A stretch of DNA of 64,000 nt from Platycnemis pennipes (taxonomy: Eukaryota > Arthropoda > Insecta > Odonata > Platycnemididae): NCBI GenBank assembly GCA_933228895.1, contig OW121852.1, positions 102,383,544 through 102,447,543 on the forward strand, in the 5' to 3' direction. The notes under the pieces were generated by a model. That model had not been told where the DNA came from, did not search any database, and saw only the letters and a program-made list of their open reading frames with translations. This document shows positions 24,801 to 36,464 of this stretch, piece by piece. A program made the translations under genes and the position numbers. Numbering within the stretch: the stretch's first letter is position 1; each line of letters opens with the position of its first letter.

Positions 24801-27361
24801 CCATCTTCGAAAGAGCTATGATTTAAGCTCGTTCGTATTATTTCTTATTTGATTGAATTGCACTTCTCATTGTCACTTATGTTAAAATATTTATTTTAAA
24901 CCTTGATGAAAATGTAAGCTATAAGCACTTATATTTTGGTTCAAATTCAAGGCTTCAAAGAGCTGCTTTCCTATTTTTTAATTTGAATAAAAAAATAGTT
25001 GTTTCAATAATTTGAATTTTTTCTTTTTCATGATTGCTTGAAATAAAAGTATGTCCATACGCTGTTTTAAGATTTCATCAATTATGATGTTGATGACTGA
25101 CGGTGTCAAGTGATACTTGTACGAGTATTACAGTACTTACAATTACGAACAATTACCGATGAATCAAAAGATCGCGAAGGCATTTTGTAAAGTTAATCGA
25201 AATGAAGAAAGGATTTCAGCTCCTTGGGAGTATTATGACCTCCAGTGGATGGCGTGATTTGGAAACGGATTTCCGAAACCAGCGCACACACAATGAATGC
25301 ATTTTAAGTCATGTAGTTCCCTATGCGTCTGATTGAAAGAGATTGTGACGACTTACATTTTTTTATGAAAAGAAGCGTATGGCGCTAGAGGTACTTCATT
25401 TAATGCGTAATAGTTTTAATTTTTACAATTTACTAGTTAATAAGCATTAGAATACTATGACATGAATTAAGATATGTACTGGTATTGACTATATAGTTAG
25501 TGCATATTCAACAACTTTAGAAATTATGGGTACTATGATTGAATCGAGTCTTCGTTTTTCCATTTTCACACTGACACAGTCCAGTTTCATATTTGTCACT
25601 AATAATCCATTTTTTCTAATTGTATTAATGTGTATGTATATACAAGCTTCTCGATACTCGACGAGCGTCGATCGACGTTAATGGAACCACGTAGAATATG
25701 TGGCACCATTTTGTGGGTATATTTTCTTGGCAAATGAATTGACACTAAATCATGTAATGAATGAAATGATATTTACAGTTATGATATTTAGTGAATTTTG
25801 TATTGTATTTGTACCCACTGAAGAAATGATTCTTCGAATGTTAGTTATGAAGAAAAATTCGTTAGATATCAAGGCATATTTTTCTAATTTTCCCATAAAT
25901 GCCTTTCCCACCCATTCCCACCCATTCCCACCTTGTCCTTGTAGTGTATAAAGCCCTTGAATTTAGGAATAAAGGCTTTAAATACCCTAAAAATGGAATA
26001 ATTTTTTTCTTATTCCTGTTATACAGTCAGCGAGATTGTTTTTTGCGTACGTCAAATTTTAAGTGCAAACCACAAATTTTATAGGCGCATGTTACGGAGG
26101 ACATGTTTCCTTTTCTTTTTTGTAACTTGTTTTCTTGTTTATCTTTATTTGCAAAAACATTCAACAACACAATATGTGAAGAAAATCTCTACAAATAGAG
26201 CTGTGACACAGAAAATTGTCATGGGTGAACCAAAAAAACACCACGAGAAGGAAATTGTTCAAATAGTTTTTATTTTTGATGCGAAATAGTTTTCGCTTAA
26301 AAATTGCATAAAATTAGTGAACTACTCTCATTGTTATTGAATAAACTTATTGGAAAATATTCAATAATATTTTCCTATTTTGAAAAACCGTGACCTTGCA
26401 TTATTATTTTCCATGATGATGGCTGAAACTATGTTTTTGTGAAAAGACGTAGAACTCCACTCTCCTTTGCACTCTGTTGTTTTAAGACACTATCAACTCA
26501 AAGTGGAAACAAACAATTAGCGCTTCCATTTCATTAGCAATATTCCGACGCCCCAATGTGTATGAAAATTATGGGCCTAAATATAAAATCTACATTTTTT
26601 TAAGTAGGTATCACCGTACAGATAATTTAACATATAGGTGTTTTTCTGGATCGGTATTTATTCATTAAATAGCATAGCTCTTTTGGGAGTTTGAATCGCG
26701 CAGTCACGGTGGAACCTCCTTATGATTGTTTTTAAGGCACAAAAGAATCCATATTGCGTCTCATTGAAACAAATTACTAGAAAGAAGAACAAAGAAAACT
26801 GCATTTTTTACAAACTTATGACGACTAAACCATATTTTTATGAAAAGAAGCGTGGCGTCACAATAAGCAGCTAGGATAGTTGAAATTTTATTAGCTGATT
26901 ATTTATAAATATTTATAATATCATTTTTGCTGCTTTAAAACTGATCTGTAGTAATTTTATCGAAAATCTTCGTCTTGTTTTTTTTCAATGATATTTGTTT
27001 CCAGAGACTGATGTCGTGCATCGAACCCGGTCGAATTAATGTTTATTTTGTGGAAAATTTACAATCTTTTTTAATTATGCTATTCCACCAAATCACGCCT
27101 GAAATGACTTTTTTATTACAAATAATGTTTGTTGTACCAAAGTGAGCATCGATTAATGAAAAAAAAACATTTAAAAAATGACTTTCAATACAAAACTTTG
27201 TAAATTAACACGATATATCCCTTATTGGTAAATTTTGTATCATACAATAATATTAATATCAATAATCATACCAAAAATATTATAGAAGAGCATAGGAGAA
27301 GAGCGAAAGCGTCCTTGATCTCCAATAGCAATGAATACATGAATAGCAACAAATGATAATA
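24801..27361. other. AT-rich, weak internal duplication
   Basis: No gene seen. Bases 25,300-25,420 and 26,740-26,890 share TTTTTATGAAAAGAAGCGT and flanking words, so they are probably another old duplicate. A tiny minisatellite (CCCACCCATT, three units) lies at about 25,907-25,933. A frame at 25,700-25,951 is unconvincing. Confidence 0.4.
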
Positions 27362-27725
27362 CTAGTGATGGCCGGATCAAATCCGTCGGATCCAAAGATC
27401 CACGGATCTTTCATTTTTTCGGTTCTGGGTTCGGATCCAAAGATACGGAGTAAAATCGGATCCGGATCATAGATTTTAAATTTTCGCGGCTCAGCGATCG
27501 GAGCGCCCCGTGAATGGAATGTAGTTGTGGTAGATATTGACCAGAAGAGGATGTGTAACCGAGGTTACGAAATTAGATGAAAATGTTCCCGAACCACTAG
27601 AAGCAAAATAAAAAAAATGACTTTTTTCCCCATTACCCCGGTATCGCGAGAAAAAATACGTAGGATGGCACGCGGGTAGCCTACATTCGCTGGGATCAGG
27701 TGGACAACGAGAGCTAGTTTACTGT
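27362..27725 (+). mobile_element. DNA-transposon remnant, copy 1
   Basis: Starts TAGTGATGGCCGGATC, a hAT-like terminus, and contains GGATCCGGATC, CGCGGCTCAGCGATCGGAGC and GCACGCGGGTAGCCTACATT. It is homologous to 27,884-28,220. Non-coding. The 3' terminus is not identified. Confidence 0.5.
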
Positions 27726-27883
27726 GCGAAGTTCGCTCCCTATCGCAGTTTAATTTTTCCTTTCAGTCATTGCATCGAAAACTTTATCATCTTCAATTTC
27801 AAACCATTAAATCTGAATACCTAATTTATTGTACCTTTGTTGTTTAAATTAGATTTCCAAATGTACCATTAATAAATTAAAGA

Positions 27884-28220
27884 TGGTCGGGTAGGATCCA
27901 CGGGTCTTTCATTTCATTCGCTACTGAAATCATATCCGAAGACAGTAAAAATTCAGATCCGGATTGGAGATTTTAAAATCTCGCGGCTTAGTGATCGATG
28001 CGCCCCGCGAATGGAATGTACGTATGGTAGAAACTGACAAGGAGAGGTTGTGTAACAAGGTCACGAAATGAGAAGAAGATTTTTTCCGTGCCACAAAAAC
28101 AAAATAAAAAAATACTCGTCGTGACTTTTTTCTCCATAGGCCCGAATACGCGAGAAAAAAAAAGCAGGATCTAATAAAAAAATGTCACGCGGGTTGCCTA
28201 CATTCGCCAGATTCACGTGA
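27884..28220 (+). mobile_element. DNA-transposon remnant, copy 2
   Basis: Diverged second copy of 27,362-27,725, in the same orientation: GATGGTCGGGTAGGATCC, CGCGGCTTAGTGATCGATGC, CACGCGGGTTGCCTACATTC. Copy-to-copy distance is about 520 bases; tandem duplication of an already inserted element is possible. Confidence 0.5.
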
Positions 28221-28330
28221 ACCTATGATAGCGTAGTTGTTTAAAATGCGGGCTAGTGTTCTGCCGGTCGCGAGTTCGGTCCTTAACACTGCCTAGGAAT
28301 ACAGGCCGTGCTGTATTCCTAGGGTGATGC
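28221..28330 (+). mobile_element. tRNA-derived SINE head
   Basis: A-box-like TAGCGTAGTTGTTTAA (28,229-28,244) and B-box-like GCGAGTTCGGTCC (28,270-28,282) are spaced as in a tRNA. They are followed by a perfect 13-bp hairpin, CCTAGGAATACAG (28,292-28,304) with 28,311-28,323. The combination suggests a short pol III SINE. Confidence 0.45.
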
Positions 28331-28667
28331 AAGTAGGCAGTTTAAAAAAGTAGATTGTCAGAAATTTCATGTCAATTTATAAGTCAAAAAAATAATAAAA
28401 TTTGGCATTAGTGAAATGAATGGAAACATTTTTTATTGCAGAATTATATCGTGGAATCCTTACGTTATTACATTACATTGTACATAAAGTTATTTACCAT
28501 GCATTTTTAGTGATGCATTTGTAAATCTAGTTTAAACGATAGAAGTACAAAAAAGTCAGTATCCACACACAAACGTTGGAAATGAAGGATGATAAATTTT
28601 TTGATTAAAGATTCTACAAGGAGATTTTATAAATGAACGTCGTTAACTAAGGCACCTCTGTGTGTAT

Positions 28668-28705
28668 ACATATGCACATGTATACATATACGCATATATA
28701 TATAA
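28668..28705. repeat. TA/CA/TG microsatellite
   Basis: Alternating purine-pyrimidine run (GTATACATATGCACATGTAT.. then ATATATATA), able to form cruciform or Z-like structures. Confidence 0.7.
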
Positions 28706-29198
28706 AACAATTAAGACAGAGATGATCATATCACAGTGTTAATTTCTCCTTGTAAAATCTTTCTGAATGAATCGAAGCAATCAGATTGGTTACCACAAGA
28801 AAGGATAACGGAAAGGCACATTGACTATGATAAATTAGTTAGCATGTTTAGAAAAGATACACCAGGCGGAATAAGTAGGAAGACCAAGGAAAACAAAGAC
28901 AACCATCCGATTCGCAAAAAAAGGGTAATAATAAGGAAAAATTGTAACGAAATTCGCTGAACTCTAGACTATCAGGAAATAGATAAACTAGGAATTAATT
29001 AAATCTCAACTACCAGTCTTTGAGTCTCTTCACGCCCATTAAATTTTATCCGCAGTCTGGGTAAGACCCATTACAAACCAATGAAAAAAGCCTTAACTAC
29101 TGAACAAGTAGTAAATGTCAATTATAAGAGTACTTCTACTCTTCGACGACTTAGATGCTTTGGTTCTAAGGTTTTCGCGGGGTTCTATCATCAATGAA

Positions 29199-29396
29199 GA
29201 GGGCTTCCGGATGTTACTCCGCGTTGGCTTGTCTCTTAGCGACAACGGTTTCTCCAGCCATCCTGCTGGCATCTTCAGGTCAGAAGGAGCTGTTGTCTTC
29301 CAGAGACAATCGAACGTGGAGAAGATGCCAGCAGAATGGCTAGAGGAACTGCTATTGCCCAGAGGCAATCCAACATGAAAAAACACGGAAGCCCTC
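29199..29396. mobile_element. Penelope-like terminal repeat remnant
   Basis: An imperfect inverted repeat. The ends GAGGGCTTCCG (29,199-29,209) and CGGAAGCCCTC (29,386-29,396) are complementary. An inner 21-bp pair (29,256-29,276 with 29,321-29,341) has one mismatch, and the arms align along their length. On the minus strand the left arm reads CTGAAGA (29,272-29,278), a short stem, then GAAAC. This CTGAAGA-stem-GAAA order is seen in hammerhead-like motifs of Penelope-like element repeats. Assignment rests on that motif and on similarity in plan to 34.57-35.36 kb. Confidence 0.45.
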
Positions 29397-29399
29397 CTC

Positions 29400-31290
29400 A
29401 TTGACTCATGTTAAGAACAAACCGTTTGAACACATTAGAAAAAGGCTGCATAGATGCCAAAATATGATATGCTTTGTGTACGGTTAGGTAAAGAGTCCAA
29501 CACTAGTCTGCAGGGAAAATTATTCAAAATTACCTTCAAGCTTACCGATACCCCAACGATACGGATTGCACATCTCGGGCAGATTTTATTTCACACCACG
29601 AGATCAATGTAGATTACGAATGTTGAGAAATCAGCTAATTGCAAAAGTCTTTTGAGAATCCTACGAGAGAATGGAATGCATAATAATTTACACCTATGAT
29701 ATTCCCGGATACGTTGATTCAGGCACAAAATTCCAAAATTGATCAAGTCCACTATAATGAAACAGCCATGAGACAGTTTTTTATTCTCCACAGATGATTT
29801 GGAATGCAACGTATTCCCATTTGTCTTCACGCTAGGATAGTGTTTTCATCCGACTAAAATCTGGTTTCGTAAGAAGTAATTCATAACCTTAACCTATCTA
29901 TTTATAGTGCCACATAACCATTTACAATTGCAGCATGTTTTAGAATATTTTACTCTTTCGTATAAGCTGTGGGTTCTAGAGGAATATCAAATGATAAGTT
30001 GAGGCTGCTAATGTCAGGACATTTCATCGTTTCATATTTTATCAGTAGCAAGTTTGGTGAGCCCCAATATGATATGCAAGTTTAAGGACCAAAAACAAGA
30101 GTAATAGATCCCTATAGTTGGAACATCAACAATGTTATCATTGTTGGACTAAAAGCTGTAAATGGTTTAAAAGATAATGTCATTTAACGAATTTTCACTT
30201 CTAAATAGAACTAATTATAAATTTACAGAACATTATATCTCCAGTTATTGGTTTCTAAGTAAAGATACTCCTGGATTCACTCGTTCATGTGCAAATACTC
30301 CGTTTAGTGTCTCACTAGGTGAGAACAACAGGCTCGATTTCCCCACTTTGAGTTTGAATTTTATTTAATTCTCGTTCTGAACTCCCTTCCCATTAGACGC
30401 GTCACAATTCAGCCAGTACTTTCAATTTATATTTGTCGCGTTAATTTCCTGTGTTTCCGAGACACACTATGAAGTTTAAAGTGGAATAAAAGCCAACTAA
30501 CTTCGTTAAATGGAGTTATTAAAGTGATAATATAGAATTTTTTCATAGGAAAGGCAATTTTCACTATCCAATTCACTTCTGCAATGACGCAATGTTGAGA
30601 GTAGCTTTTTTTATACCAGTAACCTTTCTATTAAGAATGTGATAAGCATTAAATATTGCGACTTGTTTTACAATAATCATTCTGTCGCAAATGATGTGCG
30701 TTCTAGGGGAATATCAATTAATGTGCTAAGGCTTACTAATGACTAACCGCGTATATTCACCCAGATAATATGACAAATGCAAAGTGGTGGCCGTTTCCCA
30801 TCCTAGCTTGAGTCAAAAGAAGAGAAGTTCTAGGCTGTGTAATTAATATTTTCGTGATGGTGTTTAAAAACTTTATATATTAGTGTAATTGGCAAAAAGT
30901 CCATACCCAACAGTATAAAACATCGGCGTATCAATACCATTTCAGTAAGTTCTTCAACAAATCATGTTGAAATGAAATACTTTTCTTCAAAATCGTTAAA
31001 AATGTTCCTTAAGTAATGGAGGAAAATGGGATTCCTAGCCGATTTTTCAGTGGGTAAGAGTCATCATTATATAGAAAACAATTGTTTGGCATATTGCTTG
31101 ACAAATGTAATATTTCTTCTGAAGATACTGATTTCTTTTTCCCACGTAACCTATTTTTTTCTAGCTCCTTCTACGTAGACACTGCTTTTCAACGACAAAT
31201 ATGAATTTATTTCCGAGAAAACTGTTCTATAATTTGAAGACTTGATTCAATCATACGCATAGCATATTAAAATAACTCAGTGAAAAAGCA
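29400..31290. other. No supported gene; small duplication
   Basis: Only a weak duplicate is seen: about 29,940-30,060 and 30,650-30,790 share GTTCTAG.GGAATATCAA and following words. No gene found. Confidence 0.4.
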
Positions 31291-31306
31291 CGAATTGGCT
31301 GACGTC

Positions 31307-31312
31307 TTTATT
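31307..31312 (-). terminator. Poly(A) signal AATAAA
   Basis: TTTATT on the + strand is AATAAA on the minus strand, 165 bases past the stop codon at 31,477. Good distance for a short 3' untranslated region. Confidence 0.55.
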
Positions 31313-31476
31313 CATTATCCTCCAATCTCTCAAATGATAGAACTAGATCGAAAATGTTACTCATGAATACATAGTCAAATTCATTGCATAGGACAAATCA
31401 TTGGAAACTGACCCTCCCTCATCCCTCAAATGCATGTAAATAATTACACAAAGTAAAATAATATGGACCCATGATG

Positions 31477-31689
31477 TCAGTTGATACGAGTTGTGTACTC
31501 TGTGTGGATAGGCATCATGCTACGAAGCGCCGGGAAACCAAACATTAGGCCATAGACCAAAAGGAACGGACTCGTACATTCTTCAACATCACACGGTGAT
31601 TTTAATGTAGTGCAACGATTCGCATTCACGATATCAGAAAAGGCATGTGAACGGATAGTAATGGAATGTGAAGAACTCAATGGTTGTAA
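31477..31689 (-). CDS. Terminal exon of minus-strand gene
   Basis: 70 codons plus stop, opening in phase 0 after acceptor CATCAGTTTACAG|, which fits the phase-0 end of the exon at 32,590. The product begins LQPLSSSHSITIRSHAFSDI and contains C..C residues (SPCDVEEC), with a hydrophobic FLLVYGLMFGF stretch. No family recognised. The + strand is also partly open here, so single-exon evidence is weak; the phase fit and poly(A) signal carry the call. Confidence 0.45.
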   Translation of the reverse strand, partial: LQPLSSSHSITIRSHAFSDIVNANRCTTLKSPCDVEECTSPFLLVYGLMFGFPALRSMMPIHTEYTTRIN

Positions 31690-32589
31690 CTGTAAACTGA
31701 TGTGCGGTATGAGTGATAAATACAACTATCCTGACAGTCTTTGATAACGTTTTGCTATTTGAATCAGCATAAACTTAGCAAAACACTGGATAACTGAACA
31801 TCCAACAGCGCTAAATCACAGAGTTGCGTTAAAGTAATATCGTGAACACAGTATGAGTTAGTGTTCTTGACATTGCAGTCCAATGTCAACAGTCGCAACA
31901 ATTAATACAGAGAAATGAACTGTGAAGTTGTCTATCCTGGTCAATTTCAGTACCAGTCATTTATATTTTAGATCAAACCAAATTAAATTACATATTGCCT
32001 ACTTCTGTTTTTTGCCAACAGACGAACTGCATAAAAATGTTTTGGACTACAGTTTACGGGGAATAAAGTTCCAGTCGTTTAAATGCTTCCAAAATGAGAC
32101 AACTAATCGTTTTAAGATTTAAACTCACCGTACTACTGTTTAAAATAAGATTCCCGCTGAAGGAATCTACAACAACGCCCTAAAGTAGTACTGCGATTGC
32201 GCAAGAATCATATCATGTATACGATCATTGGGTAAGAAGTTTCTCAGACAAATTTCGTAGCTATAAAACTTCAACAAAATACAATATTTTTATTCACACC
32301 AAGGCACATTACATCAAAAAATACAAAACAAACATTTACTTACAAAAAATTACAGTTCACAACGTAAATTCATTTCAAAGGATACATACATAATTTCATT
32401 ACAAACACTCTTACTGAAATACTTGCAAAATCAAGGTGAAAGGATTCTTCCACAGTATAAAGTGCTCTATCTACCAGCCATTTCTCCATTGCCCTTCAAA
32501 ATTTAGTTATTTTTCGTAATGATTGCTACAGCTGCTTTTGAAAGCATTCTCGTGAAGGTATAAAAATATACGCGCAATCAAGCACTTAC

Positions 32590-32725
32590 TTTACGCAGAG
32601 GGAAAGATTCGTCAACAGAAATGTTGAGTTCCTGCTTAATATATCTTCGTTCTTGACACCTTCCATTTAAATGATTTAAACAGTTGTCCGACTCGAAGTA
32701 CATTGATAAATCGGTCACTTCCAAG
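32590..32725 (-). CDS. Internal exon of minus-strand gene
   Basis: Acceptor TTTTGTTTTTCAG| and donor GTAAA|GTAAGTGC. It is the only frame open throughout: one base completes a codon, then 45 codons (LEVTDLSMYFESDNCLNHLN.., ..ERRYIKQELNISVDESF..). The sequence is amphipathic with three cysteines. Joins in phase to 33,234-33,301 on its 5' side. This is the best-looking exon of the set. Confidence 0.65.
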
Positions 32726-33233
32726 CTGAAAAACAAAATCTGTGTTAATGGGAGAAACTACGAAAAAGTAAACCCTAACCCTCTCTATCGTGGCTGTTGA
32801 AGAGATGTCTTGAGAGATCAGTAATTAATTAGTAGAGTTGCTTAATGAGATACGAGAATAATATTTCCATTAATCTTACAAGTATTCCTTAAAATAATGC
32901 AAAATATGGACAACATGCATACTTTTCCTCACCTAAATAAGGTTAAATGGTACGAAAAATTTGTCTGCATTCATTCTTTAGAAGAGATTTTTCATGTTCA
33001 TTCATTTTAATTCAAAATACAACATTTCCCTTTTCCACGTTCATCTGCTTCAGTTGTTTTTCTCAGTCATCTGCCTTCCAAGAACCATACACGCTCATTT
33101 TTTCGTTCACTTCTAATTACTTTTTTCATTCCTAATCCAAATTGGAATCCTGATAGTTTTTCTAAACCCACGAAAATAAAAGGAGAATTTCCTTTCCCTT
33201 GCCGATGTACGGGTCTCAAAGTTTTGGTCATAC

Positions 33234-33301
33234 CTCCTTTTTACAGTGTATTTAATCGTAAAACCAACTAGGTAAGGAACTGTGGGGGATACTACATTCA
33301 C
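33234..33301 (-). CDS. Internal exon of minus-strand gene
   Basis: Acceptor ATTCAGACTTTAG| and donor AAAGGAG|GTATGA. 22 codons plus two bases (VNVVSPTVPYLVGFTIKYTV..), ending AG, which with the next exon's first base makes serine. Reading on past the donor stays open for some distance, so the 3' edge is inferred from phase. Confidence 0.5.
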
Positions 33302-34699
33302 CTAAAGTCTGAATACTCACTCAAATCTGAGGAGCATTTAGTCACTGCGGAAAATTTATGGCAAAAAAGAAGTTTAAATTTACGTATGTGCAATTACATG
33401 TTTAAATTTACTTATAAGTTAATTTTTCTCATTTTAATTAGAAAAGATCACTATTTGTTGAAAAATATGAAATTTTATCAATAATTCAGTCGTAATATAC
33501 TTTATTTCACTATCGTCAATGCACAGAAATTGAGCGCACTGCCTTTTCTATCACATCTAGGATACCCAATTTTGCAAAATTCGGAAATAATGAATGATTA
33601 AAGTTGGATATTACCAGTCATGACTACTACTTATCAAGGTATATTGCGATTTCAATCCTCAATCTTCCAAGTTGCAAAAAGCATTATTCTCTCTTGCGAG
33701 TAAATTTTAAATAAGATAGAAGTATTCCTGGAACTCCATGTAAATTATTTGTTCACCAGGAAATTTTTTCGAGGATCGTCTGTTCACATCTTTGGAGCGG
33801 TTTCTTTAATTATAAGGTAATAATCCGAGGTAGAGATTCAACATAAATTTTTTCCTCGAATCGTATCAGAACTGACTAAAAAGTAAATGCAATTTGGTCA
33901 TTGATTGACGTTGTTCGCACATAATAGGATTTCTGCAGCTCAAAATATTTCGATCGGGAGACTTCTATAAAAGTGGGTAATATTATCCAATGAATTTACA
34001 TAAATTGCAGATTCTTATGCCTTTTAACTCAACAATGTTGATTCGCAACTGAGGAAACTGCTGAACTCGGCAACGCATTTTAGGTTCAATCAATTTCATT
34101 CATTTGCATAAGTAATGCCCGCAGTGACCGAGTATTTAGCGTGATTATATATATAGTAACAAAATAATAAACCTTTCAAAAACAATGCCATACCCATGTG
34201 TATGTATTTTCCTGTCATAGAAATGTTTAAATGTTGAATGAAGCGGCCGTAAATTGAGACGTCCTGGTAATTTAACATATCTTTTACGGTCAAAGATTCT
34301 AAAGTGTATTTTCCAAACTTTAACCTCAGTTTTAGTGCTTAGTTCTTCATGTATCATGAGTTACCTTCATACAGCCAAATCTCGTTTTTTTCCGAACTTA
34401 ATTTTAAAATAACTGAATAGATATTCGGATAAATATGGCTAAGTTTATGTAGTATAGTTTTATGAACTTATTCCGAATTGCTGAGCTAATGCAGATTGAT
34501 ACCAGCAATAAGAATACTTGTTTAATACACACACTGCCTTGAGAGCTAGGAAACAAAAAATACCATTATCTCCATCGTCTCAGGCTCAACTTTGTGGAAG
34601 TTCATTTTATCGTAAATAAAAAGGAAAACTTTGTTTTATTCCACCAATTTATTTTAAGGTACTACTAGTTTCGACGCAGCGGCGTCATCTTCAGGTACA

Positions 34700-34972
34700 A
34701 TGGTAAAAACAAAATTGCGATCTTTATATACCATCCAGGCGTTGGGGTGGGGGAGGAAAAAGGTGTTTCCGGACATATACCTCTCCCAGTCCCACTTTGC
34801 AAAACACCTGTGGGAGGAGAACCACACCAGTGATTTCACTCCGAAGATTCTACACCGGGAGGAAAAAGGGAAGAGAATGGACAAAAAGGAAAATATGGAG
34901 ATTAAGAGACAGATGAAGAAACGTCCTCACCTTAATGACATACTATTTGAAAACCTTTCCCCCCCTCCTTGA
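34700..34972 (+). pseudogene. Endonuclease C-terminal fragment (Penelope-like)
   Basis: 90-codon frame. Its first third lies in the inverted terminal repeat, so the real conserved part begins at about residue 28. SHFAKHLWEENH, then KILHREEKGKR and KENMEIKR, resembles the His/Glu-containing end of the GIY-YIG nuclease of Penelope-like elements (S..A.H....H, then E at the metal site). The N-terminal GIY-YIG motif and reverse transcriptase are absent (5' truncation). The frame ends at a stop shortly after ILFENLSPPP. Confidence 0.6.
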
Positions 34973-35279
34973 AGCCTCCCTGACCCTCACGGAAAAAACA
35001 GTAGCCCGTTATCCTTCCTTCCCCTCCCCCCACTCCCACGGACACCCCACCGCTACCTTAGTCACCTACAACCCTTCAAAACTCAAACTTGCCAACGGTC
35101 ATCCGCCCCCCCCCCCCCCCCTTCCGACCCTACACCCGCTACTACATTGTATCCACCCGCTAAACTTTCACTACTTTGTATCCTTGAGATTTTTCCACCC
35201 CCTTCCACTACCTTCTTCCTCCCCCACCCCAACGCCTGGATGGTATATAAAGATCGCAATTTTGTTTTTACCCTTGTAC

Positions 35280-35315
35280 CTGAAGATGACGCCGCTGCGT
35301 CGAAACTACTAGTAC
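35280..35315 (+). ncRNA. Hammerhead-like ribozyme motif
   Basis: CTGAAGA (35,280-35,286) fits CUGANGA. A 5-bp stem GACGC/GCGTC with loop CGCT follows, then GAAA (35,302-35,305) and C. The palindrome ACTAGT and GTAC follow. An extra T precedes stem II, and stems I and III are not convincingly formed. The same motif occurs inverted in the left arm. Hammerheads are known in Penelope-like repeats; activity here is unproven. Confidence 0.4.
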
Positions 35316-35487
35316 CTTAAAATAAATTGGTGGAATAAAACAAAGTTTTCCTTTTTATTTACAAAAAATACCATTCTAGTTAGAGCGGACGTTCGTTGTT
35401 ACTTGCAAATGAGAAAAGCTTCCGATCTCATCTCTTAATTCATTTACCACCGGAATTATGTGATTGTGATTGCCTGTTCTATCTTAC

Positions 35488-35588
35488 CTTTATCCTTGGT
35501 AAAAAATCATGAACGTGTAAATGATGGAATGGCACTGGTAGCTCCAATATAGAAGGACAATTAATACGAACTTTCTTTAGATGTCGAG
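35488..35588 (-). CDS. Internal exon of minus-strand gene
   Basis: Acceptor AATTACCTTGTAG| and donor ATAAAG|GTAAGA. Two bases plus 33 codons (RHLKKVRINCPSILELPVPF, then HHLHVHDFLPRIK). The other two frames are closed. Ends in phase 0, matching 33,234-33,301. The spacing of leucines and the HLKKVRINC core look like a leucine-rich repeat. Confidence 0.6.
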
Positions 35589-35686
35589 CTACAAGGTAAT
35601 TAATTTTTAACAAAAATCAACGATAACAACACGAACATTGAACGGGCTGAGAAAATGTTGATGAAAATAAAACAGCCTTTCGTTAC

Positions 35687-35810
35687 TGGTAAACGTTAAA
35701 TTCAGCAGTTAATTGAAGTCTTCCACTGCTAACCATAGCAAGATTTCTTCAGAAAAAACCATCTTGACCGGGATAACTCCGTTAAGGTTTTTCGTGTATA
35801 GTTCATAGTC
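35687..35810 (-). pseudogene. Tentative exon with in-frame TAA
   Basis: 124 bases between acceptor ACATTTAAG| and donor ACCA|GTAACG. Its length and phase exactly fill the gap between the exons at 40,314 and 35,488. It encodes DYELYTKNLNGVIPV.. and SEEILLWLAVEDFN, then an in-frame TAA, then LLNLTFT. SEE..LWLAVEDF superficially resembles the core of RGS domains. Either the gene is disabled, the stop is read through, or the true exon differs. Confidence 0.35.
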
Positions 35811-36464
35811 CTTAAATGTGGCCTTTCTTACGTATGAAAAAGGATCCCCTTTTTTTTAAGTCCAGAGGTAAAGAAGTCGTGAAAAATCGCTATTGCATAA
35901 GAAATCAACCAAGATACTACAAGCTAAGTAGCTTAAGTAGTACTGAATTGAAAAGGAGGAAAAATAATACTTGTTAACTGGTTGTATTAAATCATCTGAA
36001 TCCACCGTGCCATTAATTTTGCATCCACAGGAATGGTAACATATACCTAAACTGTCGGTGCAAAACATCAAAAGTGCACAAGCTTTTTAAGACAAATAAT
36101 GAGTGGAATGTTTATCGATTCCCCCGAATGCATTTAATAAATAAAATTTTAAGAGAACAAATATTCAAGCTACAAAGACAGCTAAAAAAGATATCATGTA
36201 TTACCTTAAACAACAGGCTTCACAATTAAATCAAATCGGGAGCCTACCTACACCCACCCTTGAAGTAAGTGAAGAGAAAAATAGGGAAAGGACCGTTTGG
36301 GATGATGAAAGCCCAATGGAAAAACCCCAGATAAGTTCAATTTGAAATGCGATTAGATTTCTTAAATGTGCCCATCATACTCTAGCATTGCATTGCGAAA
36401 GGGTACCCCTCTACAAAAAGTATGATATGGAGATTGTATTTTCTCTACTTGGCCTGAACATGTT

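Larger units (their letters stand above)
34568..35360 (+). mobile_element. Penelope-like element, 5'-truncated
   Basis: Flanked by a perfect 15-bp direct repeat, ACAAAAAATACCATT (34,553-34,567 and 35,361-35,375). Ends carry 152-bp inverted arms (34,612-34,763 and 35,211-35,362) with only a few mismatches. Between them lies the C-terminal part of a GIY-YIG-type endonuclease reading frame and a C-rich 3' region. Inverted copies of the terminal repeat, a GIY-YIG C-terminus and a CTGAAGA-stem-GAAAC motif together fit Penelope-like retroelements. It lies in an intron of the minus-strand gene. Confidence 0.7.

Noticed and set aside
28736..28960. 74-codon basic + frame
   Set aside because: Looks hydrophilic and exon-like but lacks a convincing acceptor/donor pair and any recognisable motif.
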